Shown piece after piece: positions 1 through 8,126 of a stretch of DNA of 64,000 nucleotides (position 1 is the first letter of the stretch; each line of letters starts with the position of its first letter). The position numbers and the translations under genes are program-made. This stretch comes from Actinomycetota bacterium. Lineage in GTDB: Bacteria > Actinomycetota > Actinomycetes > Nanopelagicales > Nanopelagicaceae. Location: the NCBI GenBank assembly GCA_015660815.1, contig JACSDF010000005.1, forward strand, positions 1 through 64,000. Direction: 5' to 3'. Below the pieces are notes generated by a model. The model was not told the origin of the DNA. It was given only the letters and a program-made list of their open reading frames with translations, and did not search any database.

Positions 1-1
1 T

Positions 2-739
2 GATGAGCTCCATCAAGTCTTTAACTTCGATTTACTCACCGCCCCATTTGACGCAGGATTCTTATTCGATGTAATTAACCGCTCAATCCAACTCAATGCG
101 ACGGTAGATGCATTACCAACGTGGGCGTTGAGCAACCACGACTCACCCCGTGTTGCCTCAAGGATTGGCGAAAATGAGTCTCGAGCACTGGCGTTATTTG
201 TTTTTGCTCTTCCCGGTTCAGCTTATGTATTTGCAGGCCAAGAGTTAGGTCTACCCGATGGCGAACTTCGCGATAGCGATCGAGTGGATCCATCATTTAT
301 TAGAACAAATGGCGCTATAAAGGGACGTGATGGAGCACGGGTACCCCTACCTTGGAGTGGATCGCAACCGCCATTTGGTTTTACAACAGGTAAGCCTTGG
401 CTACCCATGAGCCCATCATGGAAATCAATGACTGTTGAAAGTGAAATCGATGATGCGAAGAGCGTTCTCACTATGTACCGAAGCGCACTGACACTTCGGG
501 CACTTCACTTAACGGGCACTGGTGATATTGCATGGCTCGAGTCGCCATTTCATGGGTCAATGAGAAGTGACCTTCTCATCTTTAAACGGGGTTCCATCAC
601 AGTAGCAATGAATCTCTCAACAAAGGCACAAGAAATTCAACTGCAAGGCGTTCCCATTATCATTAGTTCAGGTGAGTTAGAAAACCATGCAGGCAAAACG
701 CTAATTCCTGCACTCTCATGTGTGTGGAGCCTCAACTAA
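2..739 (+). CDS. GH13 alpha-glucosidase / oligo-1,6-glucosidase, C-terminal part
   Basis: This is the 3' part of a glycoside hydrolase family 13 gene that starts upstream of the window; the frame is open from base 2. The motif ALSNHDSPRVASR (about residues 42-54 of the visible part) is GH13 conserved region IV, whose NHD carries the transition-state-stabilising aspartate. It is followed by the usual FALPGSAYVFAGQELGLPDGE stretch, in which the nearly invariant 'P G . . . . Y . G . E' pattern is seen, and then by a C-terminal beta domain. Members hydrolyse alpha-1,4 or alpha-1,6 glucosidic bonds of malto- or isomalto-oligosaccharides in the cytoplasm. The catalytic nucleophile and acid/base lie outside the window, so exact specificity cannot be read. 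terC begins 16 bp downstream on the same strand. Confidence 0.88.
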   Translation, partial: DELHQVFNFDLLTAPFDAGFLFDVINRSIQLNATVDALPTWALSNHDSPRVASRIGENESRALALFVFALPGSAYVFAGQELGLPDGELRDSDRVDPSFIRTNGAIKGRDGARVPLPWSGSQPPFGFTTGKPWLPMSPSWKSMTVESEIDDAKSVLTMYRSALTLRALHLTGTGDIAWLESPFHGSMRSDLLIFKRGSITVAMNLSTKAQEIQLQGVPIIISSGELENHAGKTLIPALSCVWSLN

Positions 740-755
740 CTGACACAATACGGCA

Positions 756-1667
756 ATGGAATCTACGCACATTTGGCTTGTCACTCTTGGAGCTCTCTCG
801 GCAGTTATTATTTTTGATTTGATTTTAGCTATTTTACGCCGCAACACGGAGACCACCACAACCGAAGCCACAATCTGGACCGTCGTTTATGTCTCTTCTG
901 CGATCATATTCGGTCTACTAATGCCAAATTGGACCTCCGATCCAAATGCACAAAAAGAATTTTTTGCTGGATGGTTGACCGAATATGCCCTTTCAGTCGA
1001 TAACATATTTGTATTTGTCATAATCTTAAGCCGCCTAAAAGTTGAAAAGAAACGGCAGCAGCTAGTTTTGCTTCTCGGGATTCTCATTGCACTGGTTTTA
1101 CGCGGTGGATTTATTGCTGCAGGCAGCGCCATCATTGGTCGATTCTCATCGGCATTTTTCATTTTCGGGGCTTTCCTTATTTACACCGCATATCGTCTAC
1201 TTCTTGAAGATAAGGGTGAAGAGGAGTGGAAAGAGGATCGAGTTGTCACCTGGATGAGAAAGCGGGGTGCATCAACATTTTTAATCGCCCTAATTTCACT
1301 TGGATTTACCGATTTAGTATTTGCTCTCGATTCCATTCCAGCAATTTTTGGAATTACACGGGATCCATACATCGTTGTCTGCGCAAATATTTTCGCTCTA
1401 ATGGGTCTACGCCAACTCTATTTCTTGCTCCAAAGCTTGCTCAGTCGACTCATTTATCTTTCTAAAGGTCTCTCATTCATTCTGGCCTTCATCGGAGTCA
1501 AAATGGTCATTGAAGCCTTCCATGGAATCGGAGTCCATGAAATTCTAAACATTGGGCTGCCTCACATCACTATCGAGGTCAGTCTGGGTGTAATTATGAT
1601 GACGTTGGCCATTACTGCAGTGGCAAGTTTGACTGCAACTCGGCGCGATGGAAGTTCAGTTGTCTAA
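756..1667 (+). CDS. terC: TerC family integral membrane protein
   Basis: A 303-residue polytopic membrane protein of the TerC/Alx family. It shows the two family signatures: EYALSVDN at residues 76-83 and FTDLVFALDSIPA at 184-196, both with membrane-embedded acidic residues, within about nine hydrophobic segments. Family members are linked to tellurite resistance and, more recently, to manganese export and metal loading of secreted proteins; the substrate here is inferred only. The ATG lacks a clear Shine-Dalgarno; a weak CACAAT box lies 6 nt upstream. The gene overlaps the convergent hibernation factor gene by 4 bp, the two stop codons sharing CTAA. Confidence 0.9.
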   Translation: MESTHIWLVTLGALSAVIIFDLILAILRRNTETTTTEATIWTVVYVSSAIIFGLLMPNWTSDPNAQKEFFAGWLTEYALSVDNIFVFVIILSRLKVEKKRQQLVLLLGILIALVLRGGFIAAGSAIIGRFSSAFFIFGAFLIYTAYRLLLEDKGEEEWKEDRVVTWMRKRGASTFLIALISLGFTDLVFALDSIPAIFGITRDPYIVVCANIFALMGLRQLYFLLQSLLSRLIYLSKGLSFILAFIGVKMVIEAFHGIGVHEILNIGLPHITIEVSLGVIMMTLAITAVASLTATRRDGSSVV

Positions 1668-2005
1668 ATTGCGTTATTTCTCTTTCTTAAAGTCTCTCGA
1701 TCGTAATCTTTAGTTCGTTCGTGAATTTTTCGAATCTGCAATGCAAAGGCTTTCACCGCCGAATCAAATGCAGCCAAATCGTTAAACTCAGCTGCCTCTG
1801 ACTTTATGAAAGGGCCTGCACCGTGTGAAGTTAAAATTACACGATGTGAGTTTTTCCCTTGGCGAGGGTTGGCTTCATGAAGAACCTCAACCTCTACGCG
1901 TTCAATAGTGATACTGAATCGCTCCATAGAGTTAAGTTTTTCTTCGACAATTTCCCTAAAGTCTTCGGCTAAATCTGCATTGCGTGTATGAATATGAATC
2001 TTCAT
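1664..2005 (-). CDS. hpf: Ribosome hibernation promoting factor, short form (HPF/RaiA family)
   Basis: A 113-residue protein of the HPF/RaiA (sigma-54 modulation protein) family. The beta-alpha-beta-beta-beta-alpha fold is recognisable: N-terminal MKIHIHTRNADLAEDFREIV, central VEVEVLHEANPR, and a C-terminal helix rich in Lys/Arg (residues 85-110). It binds the 30S decoding centre of resting ribosomes. It lacks the extra C-terminal dimerisation domain found in the long HPF of most Actinobacteria, so this looks like a short form. In many relatives hpf sits between comF and secA; here it is about 12 kb away, third in a unit with two small membrane proteins (2-bp gap to the upstream gene). Confidence 0.87.
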   Translation of the reverse strand: MKIHIHTRNADLAEDFREIVEEKLNSMERFSITIERVEVEVLHEANPRQGKNSHRVILTSHGAGPFIKSEAAEFNDLAAFDSAVKAFALQIRKIHERTKDYDRETLRKRNNAI

Positions 2006-2007
2006 GC

Positions 2008-2391
2008 TTAGAAGGGTAGTACGAAAACCACCATTGTCGCTAGAGCAGCGAGCAGAAAAGATTTCATAAACAACCTGAGTGAGGCTATACGATCTACACG
2101 TATGTTTAGAGGGTCACTAACCCGCGATATATCTCCCAATTTTCCTAAGTTGAAAGTGCCAGCTAATCCATAAGCTAGGCAAAACTTGCTGCGAACTTGA
2201 AAATAACCAATTGAGGCAACCATCAGTGGAAGAAATATTCCTAAACGCGCTCCTCGCGGTGCATTCACCGCCATTAAACCAACGAGAGAACTCAATGAAA
2301 AAAATAGACCAAAAAATCCGACTAACTTACGTTGACGAATCTCACTCCTACCGATATTGCATGTTCCGGGAATATATGTCGTGCTAGACAT
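2008..2391 (-). CDS. Small membrane protein of unknown function
   Basis: A 127-residue protein that I do not recognise. It has three to four hydrophobic segments: VGFFGLFFSLSSLVGLMAVN near residues 23-42, LGIFLPLMVASIGYF near 49-63, and SFLLAALATMVVFVLPF at the C-terminus, separated by a polar loop rich in Asp and Arg. I place the start at the ATG at 2391 (MSSTTYIPG) because it overlaps the stop of the preceding 49-codon gene by 8 bp in the way seen elsewhere in this window; a longer in-frame reading exists upstream. The gene ends 2 bp before hpf, so the three are probably co-transcribed. Function unknown. Confidence 0.65.
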   Translation of the reverse strand: MSSTTYIPGTCNIGRSEIRQRKLVGFFGLFFSLSSLVGLMAVNAPRGARLGIFLPLMVASIGYFQVRSKFCLAYGLAGTFNLGKLGDISRVSDPLNIRVDRIASLRLFMKSFLLAALATMVVFVLPF

Positions 2392-2533
2392 CTTCAAACT
2401 CTTCTTCATCGATCCAAGCATTAGCTGATGTGTCTTCTTGATTTTCAATCCAAGACAGAAATGATCCGACAGCACGAAAGGCCAATATAGCTACAGTAAT
2501 CGCAGCAAATATCCTGCGGAAAAATTTGACCAT
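2384..2533 (-). CDS. 49-residue single-pass membrane protein
   Basis: A short open frame coding MVKFFRRIFAAITVAILAFR followed by an acidic tail (DEEEFEDV at the C-terminus). It has a basic N-terminus, one transmembrane helix (about residues 8-27) and a cytosolic or external acidic end. Three things support it as real: the stop overlaps the ATG of the next gene by 8 bp (GATGTCTAG), the reading fills the gap between metB and the downstream gene, and a TATTTT box sits 6 nt before the ATG, matching the leaderless start pattern of this window. No homology recognised. Confidence 0.6.
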   Translation of the reverse strand: MVKFFRRIFAAITVAILAFRAVGSFLSWIENQEDTSANAWIDEEEFEDV

Positions 2534-2539
2534 GTGTTA

Positions 2540-2545
2540 AAAATA
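2540..2545 (-). promoter_or_regulatory. -10 box for leaderless start of small membrane protein gene
   Basis: TATTTT on the minus strand, then TAACAC (6 nt), then the ATG at 2533. Fits TANNNT at leaderless spacing. Confidence 0.5.
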
Positions 2546-2567
2546 CTCGCTATTGTGAAAAATTTCT

Positions 2568-3629
2568 TTATGTAGCGGCGAGCGCTTGGTTGATATCATC
2601 CCAAACATCATCAACATGCTCACATCCAACAGATAGTCGGATTAACTGCTCAGGAACTGACAGGCTCTCCATTGGCCACCGGCGGCGGCGTTCCCAGAGA
2701 GATTCGACTCCTCCAAGACTGGTTGCATGAGCTATTAATGCAGATGATTCACAGACTTTTTGTGTCTCTTCGGCCGTGCCATTAACTTCAAAGGAGATGA
2801 TTGCTCCAAAGCCCGGATATCTAACACGAGATATCTTTGGGTGATCTTTCAACCTCTCGACAAGGATTTTTGCGCTTTCCTGTGATTTATTAAAACGCAA
2901 TGGAAATGTCCGGAGCCCTCGAAGAGCCAACCATGTTTCAAAAGGCCCGGGAATTGAACCGTTAAAACTGCGCGAATCCTGCAGCCTTTTAAGAAGCGCT
3001 GGATCGTTTGTTGAGAGTGAGCCCATAAGTACATCGCTATGCCCAGATAAAAACTTAGTGACCGAATGCATAACAATGTCAGCGCCTAATGCCAACGGCC
3101 TTTGCACTAATGGTGTCGCAAAGGTGTTATCGACACCAACACCAATTCCAAGGTTTTTAGCCGCCGAAATGATTGTCGCAAGATCGGCGACATCTAATCC
3201 TGGATTAGTCGGAGATTCGAGCCAGACAAGGGCCGCGCCTTTCATTGCATCGATCACAGATTGTGTGTCAACAACATCAACAAATCGAACTTCTAACCGA
3301 CCACTTTCCTGAAAAGAGTTAAGAAGAGTCATGACGCCGCTGTATCCCTGATTAGATGCAACGACTGGTGCACCAATTGGCAAAATTGAAAATACGGCGC
3401 TAATTGCCGCCATTCCTGATGAAAAGACTAATGTCGAACCACCTTCAAGTGCGCCTATGGCATCTTCAAGCGCTTTCCATGTTTCATTTCCATAACGTCC
3501 GTAACCTATTTCTCCACCAGAGTGAAAAGTTGACGTTAGAACTACTGGTGGATTAAGTGCGGCATCAGGACCAACTTCTGGTCGGCCTGCGCTAATGGCA
3601 ATTGTTTCGGGATGTTGATTCATATCCAT
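2568..3629 (-). CDS. metB: Cystathionine gamma-synthase / lyase family PLP enzyme
   Basis: A 353-residue Cys/Met metabolism PLP enzyme. Visible landmarks are SSGMAAISA (70-78, phosphate cup), NQGYSG (93-98), DNTFATP (168-174, Asp pairs with the pyridine nitrogen) and HSVTKFLSGHSD (188-199) with the PLP lysine at 192, then RLSVGCE near the C-terminus. It is shorter than the usual 380-400 residues. Such enzymes make or cleave cystathionine or use O-acyl-homoserine; synthase versus lyase cannot be decided from sequence. It lies 3 bp after the FAD oxidoreductase gene and two genes after malY, which suggests a methionine/cysteine interconversion operon. Start may be either of the first two Met codons (MDMNQ). 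Confidence 0.85.
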   Translation of the reverse strand: MDMNQHPETIAISAGRPEVGPDAALNPPVVLTSTFHSGGEIGYGRYGNETWKALEDAIGALEGGSTLVFSSGMAAISAVFSILPIGAPVVASNQGYSGVMTLLNSFQESGRLEVRFVDVVDTQSVIDAMKGAALVWLESPTNPGLDVADLATIISAAKNLGIGVGVDNTFATPLVQRPLALGADIVMHSVTKFLSGHSDVLMGSLSTNDPALLKRLQDSRSFNGSIPGPFETWLALRGLRTFPLRFNKSQESAKILVERLKDHPKISRVRYPGFGAIISFEVNGTAEETQKVCESSALIAHATSLGGVESLWERRRRWPMESLSVPEQLIRLSVGCEHVDDVWDDINQALAAT

Positions 3630-3632
3630 AGC

Positions 3633-5153
3633 CTAAACCTTAGCCAAGATTGCCATTGCCGCATTATGTCCAGGCACGCCACTGACGCCACCGCCGCGAA
3701 TTGCACCTGCGCCGCAGATAAAGATTCGAGAGTCATCTGTCTCTACTCCCCAACTGGGCTCAGTACCGTCCTCACGGAATGGAAAATGTAGATCTCTATG
3801 GAAAATATTTCCCCTAGGTAGGCTAATTTCGGATTCAATATCCAACGGCGTTTTGACTTCAATCCCAACTATTAAACTCTCAATAGGTTCAGCGAGATAG
3901 TGATTAAGTGATGCAAGAGCAGATTTGAGTGCAGTTTCTCGAACTACTTCATTATCTTCATCGAACAGAGAGGCTGGAGTGTGTAGTCCAAATAACGTCA
4001 AAGTCTGATACCCCAATTCTGCAAGCTCAGGGCTAAGAATTGAAGGATCGCTCAGAGTATGACAGTACATTTCAATCGGCATCATCGCCGGAATCGCACC
4101 CTGTTTTGCCTGCTCAAATACGCTCTCGCACTGTGAAAAAGATTCATTGGCATGAAAAGTTCCGGCAAAGGCTAATCGAGGATCTATACCTGATTTAAGT
4201 TCTGGTAAGCGTTTGAGTAAAATATTAATTTTCATCTGTGAGCCATCAAGGCTTTTTGGAGCTATTTTTTCCATTAGTTCTGCAAGTATCTGCGGTGCGG
4301 CATTTGATAATACGTATAGTGAGCGAATTTTCTGACCATCTGCCGTCGTTACCGTGGCACCTTCACTATCACTCTCAACATGTATAACGCGCTGGTTGAG
4401 TTCAATAACTACTCCGGCATCACGTACCACTCTTTCAAGCTCTGAAACTAACGCCCCCATGCCGCCTTTTGGAACTCTCCACTCTCCGGTGCCATTGCCT
4501 ATCAGGTGATAAAGGAAACAAATATTGGCTTGCATCTCAAAAGCTGATGAAAACGTGCCGATAAGAGCATCTGTTAATACAACTCCACGAACTAAATCCT
4601 CTTTAAAGCGCTCTGTTATAACTTCGCCAATTGGTCTTTCAATCAAATAGTTCCACACTGATGGCTTTGCTATTAAGGCTTTTAACTCACTTCTTGTCAT
4701 TAGTGGTTTAAGCAATGTTGGTGCAATGCTTTCGGCGAACTCTGCAATCTCACCATAAAACTTCTGCCAAGCTTTACCTTCATCTCCACTTGGATCCAAG
4801 AGCGTAAAAGAGGCCTGAGTTGCTTCATCCCATTGGCGTGAAACGAATAATCCCTGATTAACACCACGATTTTCATACGGCGTATAGCTAGAAACCGTGC
4901 GAGAAATACACTCAAAGTTAAGACCTAGATCAGAGATAATTGAATCCGGTAAAAGTGAGACCAGATATGAGTATCGTGAAATTCGAGCATCAAAGCCAGG
5001 AAATGCGCGAACACTGGTTGTTGCTCCGCCTATTTCCCCATTGGCCTCTAAAATTCTAACTTTCTTACCTGCTTGTGCCAGATATGCGGCCGCAACTAAG
5101 CCATTATGACCAGCTCCAATAATGGTTACATCGCAATCAATGGTTTTAATCAA
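3633..5153 (-). CDS. FAD-dependent oxidoreductase, phytoene dehydrogenase-like (PYROXD2-type)
   Basis: A 506-residue flavoprotein. The N-terminus has the dinucleotide fold GAGHNGLVAAAYLAQAGKK (13-31) ending in the ribose-binding acidic residue of LEANGEIGGAT, and the C-terminus has the second FAD motif (ICGAGAIRGGGVSGVPGHNA). The domain order matches CrtI/NAD(P)-binding amine-oxidase-like enzymes, closest in style to the PYROXD2 group rather than a true carotenoid desaturase; no other carotenoid genes are nearby. It overlaps malY by 4 bp (ATGA) and is followed by metB after 3 bp, so it is translationally coupled between two PLP enzymes of sulfur amino-acid metabolism. The substrate is unknown. 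Confidence 0.8.
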   Translation of the reverse strand: MIKTIDCDVTIIGAGHNGLVAAAYLAQAGKKVRILEANGEIGGATTSVRAFPGFDARISRYSYLVSLLPDSIISDLGLNFECISRTVSSYTPYENRGVNQGLFVSRQWDEATQASFTLLDPSGDEGKAWQKFYGEIAEFAESIAPTLLKPLMTRSELKALIAKPSVWNYLIERPIGEVITERFKEDLVRGVVLTDALIGTFSSAFEMQANICFLYHLIGNGTGEWRVPKGGMGALVSELERVVRDAGVVIELNQRVIHVESDSEGATVTTADGQKIRSLYVLSNAAPQILAELMEKIAPKSLDGSQMKINILLKRLPELKSGIDPRLAFAGTFHANESFSQCESVFEQAKQGAIPAMMPIEMYCHTLSDPSILSPELAELGYQTLTLFGLHTPASLFDEDNEVVRETALKSALASLNHYLAEPIESLIVGIEVKTPLDIESEISLPRGNIFHRDLHFPFREDGTEPSWGVETDDSRIFICGAGAIRGGGVSGVPGHNAAMAILAKV

Positions 5154-6319
5154 AGCGTATGAAGAATCCGCTCTATCGCCTCTGTAATGATCTCCGGGCT
5201 CGTCGCAAAGTTAAGTCGGACATACTGAGGACACTGCGCTCCATATGAATGTCCTGGATTAAATGCTACGCGCCCCTTTTGGAGCAGGGTCGCACTTGGG
5301 TCATCACCAAGATTCAAGGTGCTCAAATCCAACCACGCAAGATAACCATTGTGGGGAATGTGATATTTAACTGATGGCAATTTGGCGGCAAGTAAGTCAC
5401 GAATTAAATATCGATTGTGGTCTAGTTGCCGAATAACAGAATCGAGCCATATTCCACCGTCAGCAAAAGCTGCAGCAGAGGCGAAGGCGCCCAAAATCGA
5501 GGCTCGGAAATGAACGGCCATCGGGAGCTCGACCAATCTGGCATTGATTGCCTCATTCTGCGAAACAATGATTGCGCATTTGAGGCCAGCAATGTTCCAA
5601 CCTTTTGAAGCCGCGGTCACCGTAATTCCGACTTCTCGTGCCGCATCACTCACGGCAAGAAATGGAGTGAAATCACTTGAGATATATGTCAACGGCGCAT
5701 GGATCTCGTCGCTTATTACTAATACGTTATATTTCTTAGCCATTTCTGCAATACGAGTCAGTTCAGCTTTTGAGAAAATCCTGCCCAATGGGTTGTGTGG
5801 TGAGCACAATAAGTGCACTCTTAAACCATCGGCATAAATCTTCTCCATAGCAACTAAGTCAAGTTGCCAAGGATTGTCTATCCCATCATCAGAGCCGGTG
5901 CGTGTAAAGGGAAGATCTATTTTCTCAAGATGCGTCTCTTGTATCCAATTAAAGAAATTCTGGTAGACCGGTGAATTTATCAAAATCTTGTCGCCCGGTT
6001 TAGTAAACACGCGCAAAACTTCAACTACTGCGACACCCACATCGGCAGCAACCCTGACTTGTGAGGTATCAACCTCCCAGTTCCAACGTACCGCTGCAAA
6101 CTGTGCAAAGCCCTGCCCAAGCTCTGGAACTGATCCTAAGTAGCCAAGATCTGACTTAGCGACCATCTCTTGAAGTACAGTGCGGATTGGATCGGCGATT
6201 GGAAAATCCATCTCTGCCACAGGTAAAGGTAGGACGTCTCGATCAAAACCTCGCCATTTTTCCGAATGATGAGTAAGAAGTTTTTCTAGTGGGGGGGCTT
6301 GAACATTGCTGTCAGACAT
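5150..6319 (-). CDS. MalY/PatB-type cystathionine beta-lyase / aminotransferase
   Basis: A 389-residue fold-type I PLP enzyme. Features of the MalY/PatB group are PLPVAEMDFPIADPI (31-45), the SPHNPLGR motif (173-180), SDEIHAPL (203-210) and the PLP lysine in TAASKGWN (K239). Members cleave cystathionine or cysteine beta-C-S bonds; some are transaminases. It leads a three-gene operon with the FAD oxidoreductase and metB. A TAACCT box ends 6 nt before the ATG, so the mRNA is probably leaderless. Opposite-strand readings inside the gene are shadows. The LacI gene ends further upstream, 45 bp away on the same strand. Confidence 0.85.
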   Translation of the reverse strand: MSDSNVQAPPLEKLLTHHSEKWRGFDRDVLPLPVAEMDFPIADPIRTVLQEMVAKSDLGYLGSVPELGQGFAQFAAVRWNWEVDTSQVRVAADVGVAVVEVLRVFTKPGDKILINSPVYQNFFNWIQETHLEKIDLPFTRTGSDDGIDNPWQLDLVAMEKIYADGLRVHLLCSPHNPLGRIFSKAELTRIAEMAKKYNVLVISDEIHAPLTYISSDFTPFLAVSDAAREVGITVTAASKGWNIAGLKCAIIVSQNEAINARLVELPMAVHFRASILGAFASAAAFADGGIWLDSVIRQLDHNRYLIRDLLAAKLPSVKYHIPHNGYLAWLDLSTLNLGDDPSATLLQKGRVAFNPGHSYGAQCPQYVRLNFATSPEIITEAIERILHTL

Positions 6320-6325
6320 CCCAGT

Positions 6326-6331
6326 AGGTTA
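6326..6331 (-). promoter_or_regulatory. -10 box for leaderless start of malY-like operon
   Basis: TAACCT on the minus strand, ACTGGG spacer (6 nt), then ATG at 6319. No Shine-Dalgarno fits in this space. Confidence 0.5.
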
Positions 6332-6364
6332 CCGCGATGCTCACATAATTGAAACTTGACTCTC

Positions 6365-7372
6365 TTAAACCTCTTCTGGGAGCAATCTGCGCGTAGTGTT
6401 TCGTACAACTAATGTGGTCGGAAGAACTAAAGAGGGTGGCAATACGTGCGGCTTTCGCAACCGTTCCATGATTGACCACGCTGCCATTTCACCCATCAAC
6501 GTAACGGGTTGTTCAATAGTCGTTAGTTCAGAGAACTCGGCCATCTCATGACCATCAAAGCCTACAATTGAAATATCATCTGGAGATTTAAGACCGTGTC
6601 GGCGTAACGCTTGAAGTGCACCCATCGCCATCTCATCGGATTCACAAAAAATCGCGGTCGGCCTGTTTGGTCGTGCCAATAAATCATCCATTGCCCGAGA
6701 TGCAGTGTGCATAGTGAAGTCACCATGCACTTCGCGAGACGGTAGCCATTCCAAACCATTCTCAGCTAACACTTGCATAAAGCCTCTGCGTCGATCTTGA
6801 GGGACGCTAAAGTTAAATGGGTCATCAGGTCTTCCAGACATTAAGCCTATTTTTTTATGCCCTTGATTGACTAGATGTTGCGTCGCAGTACGTGCGGCTG
6901 CAACATCATCAATTTTCACGCTCGCACATTGTGCATGATCCATTCCAACTAATGCGATAGGTATTCCAAGAGAAAGGATTGAGTCAAACTCTTCTTCTGT
7001 GGGAGGTAATGAGATAACAATCAATGCATCAACTCGACCCTTCAAAAGTTGATGTTGAAACAAGCGCTCTCTCCCCTTCATCGCACTGAAGTTATAGAGC
7101 AAGAGATCTAAACCTGCCTCTCGTAAAGCTTGTTCTGCTCCACTAATTACTTGAGAGAAATACCAGCGAGAAATATAAGGAGCCACAATACCCACGCTGT
7201 TAGTGCGTCCCGGGGGTGAGTCTGCACGCGTTAATGGATACTCCAATTTTTGGGCTGCGGCGATAATTTTTAGCCGAGTCGATTCATTAACATGCTGTAA
7301 GCCGCGAAGTGCCCGTGAAACAGTTGCAGTTGAGACTCCAGCTTCATCAGCAACTTCTTTTATTCCAGCCAC
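6365..7372 (-). CDS. LacI family transcriptional regulator
   Basis: A 335-residue LacI/GalR regulator. The N-terminal helix-turn-helix is typical (IKEVADEAGVSTATVSRALR, residues 3-22), then the hinge with KLEYPLTRA, then a periplasmic-binding-protein-like sensor domain containing NSVGIVAPYISRWYF and VSIVGFDGHEMAEF-like elements near the C-terminus. I choose the GTG at 7372 because GGAG lies 5 nt upstream and the length then matches the family; the open frame extends a further 51 codons without homology. The effector is probably a sugar or nucleoside. It sits upstream of the malY operon on the same strand and divergent from the DUF4389 gene; targets unknown. Confidence 0.88.
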   Translation of the reverse strand: MAGIKEVADEAGVSTATVSRALRGLQHVNESTRLKIIAAAQKLEYPLTRADSPPGRTNSVGIVAPYISRWYFSQVISGAEQALREAGLDLLLYNFSAMKGRERLFQHQLLKGRVDALIVISLPPTEEEFDSILSLGIPIALVGMDHAQCASVKIDDVAAARTATQHLVNQGHKKIGLMSGRPDDPFNFSVPQDRRRGFMQVLAENGLEWLPSREVHGDFTMHTASRAMDDLLARPNRPTAIFCESDEMAMGALQALRRHGLKSPDDISIVGFDGHEMAEFSELTTIEQPVTLMGEMAAWSIMERLRKPHVLPPSLVLPTTLVVRNTTRRLLPEEV

Positions 7373-7509
7373 AGAGACTCCAATGTACGGTTCAGACGTG
7401 CGCAAACCTACAAAACCGGTAAATACCTGCAAATGCCTGTAAAAGCCGCTGCAAGGAGTGTAAAAGTACGGCACAAAGGCCATACATGCAATCAAAGGGT
7501 TGATGGGAA

Positions 7510-7522
7510 GGTAGTTTCTACC
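7510..7522 (+). promoter_or_regulatory. Dyad GGTAG-TTT-CTACC containing leaderless -10 box (TAGTTT)
   Basis: The TAGTTT hexamer (7512-7517) ends 6 nt before the DUF4389 ATG at 7524. It sits inside a perfect 5-3-5 inverted repeat, which could be an operator; the divergent LacI regulator starts 150 bp away. Confidence 0.45.
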
Positions 7523-7523
7523 C

Positions 7524-8123
7524 ATGAGCCAACAAATTGAGACCCAGATCGATGTGACTTTAACCGAGCGAAACCGCGTTAGCGCCCTATTTCGAATTAT
7601 CTTAGTTGTGCCTATGGCGATCTTTCTTGCATCATTTTCTCCATCGGATTACTCCTCAACAGATAACCCTAACTTTCTTGCCGTTGGCTTTTTAGCGATG
7701 CCGGTTGCGCTCGCAATTATCGTTCGACAAATCTATCCAAGCTACCTCTTGGCATTTAATGAAGCACTCTTATCCTTACAAACGAGAGTGGACGCTTATG
7801 TTCTATTACTCACCGATGAATATCCCTCTATCGAAAAAAACGACATAGTGAGCGTAGTTTTTCCACCAGTGGATGCGAAGCTTCTCAATCGATGGCTTCC
7901 CCTAGTTAAGTGGTTTTTAGCAATTCCCCTGTATGTAGTTGGACTTTTCTATATTTTATATTCTCTTTTCCTAACTATCTTTGCCTGGTTTAGTGTTATT
8001 TTCACCGGAAAATATCCGGAAAAATGTGCCGAGGTAGTCGTTGGAACTATTGCATATTGGAATCGTGTAGCAGGGTATGCATTGCTCTTAGTTACAGACG
8101 AATATCCAACTTTTTCTCTATAG
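7524..8123 (+). CDS. DUF4389 membrane protein
   Basis: A 199-residue integral membrane protein with two DUF4389 units, each ending in the characteristic LLTDEYPS / LVTDEYPTFSL (about residues 94-102 and 190-199). Between them are PLVKWFLAIPLYVVGLFYIL and FAWFSVIFTGKYPEKCAEVV, the best-known part of the family. About four transmembrane helices are visible. The family is common in Actinobacteria, has no assigned function, and is not enzymatic by any motif I can see. The mRNA is probably leaderless. alkA follows after 3 bp. Confidence 0.8.
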   Translation: MSQQIETQIDVTLTERNRVSALFRIILVVPMAIFLASFSPSDYSSTDNPNFLAVGFLAMPVALAIIVRQIYPSYLLAFNEALLSLQTRVDAYVLLLTDEYPSIEKNDIVSVVFPPVDAKLLNRWLPLVKWFLAIPLYVVGLFYILYSLFLTIFAWFSVIFTGKYPEKCAEVVVGTIAYWNRVAGYALLLVTDEYPTFSL

Positions 8124-8126
8124 ACA

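Noticed and set aside
3633-5153. Carotenoid (phytoene) desaturase
   Set aside because: The FAD motifs fit but no other carotenoid genes are near and the context is sulfur amino-acid metabolism; the PYROXD2-like group is closer.
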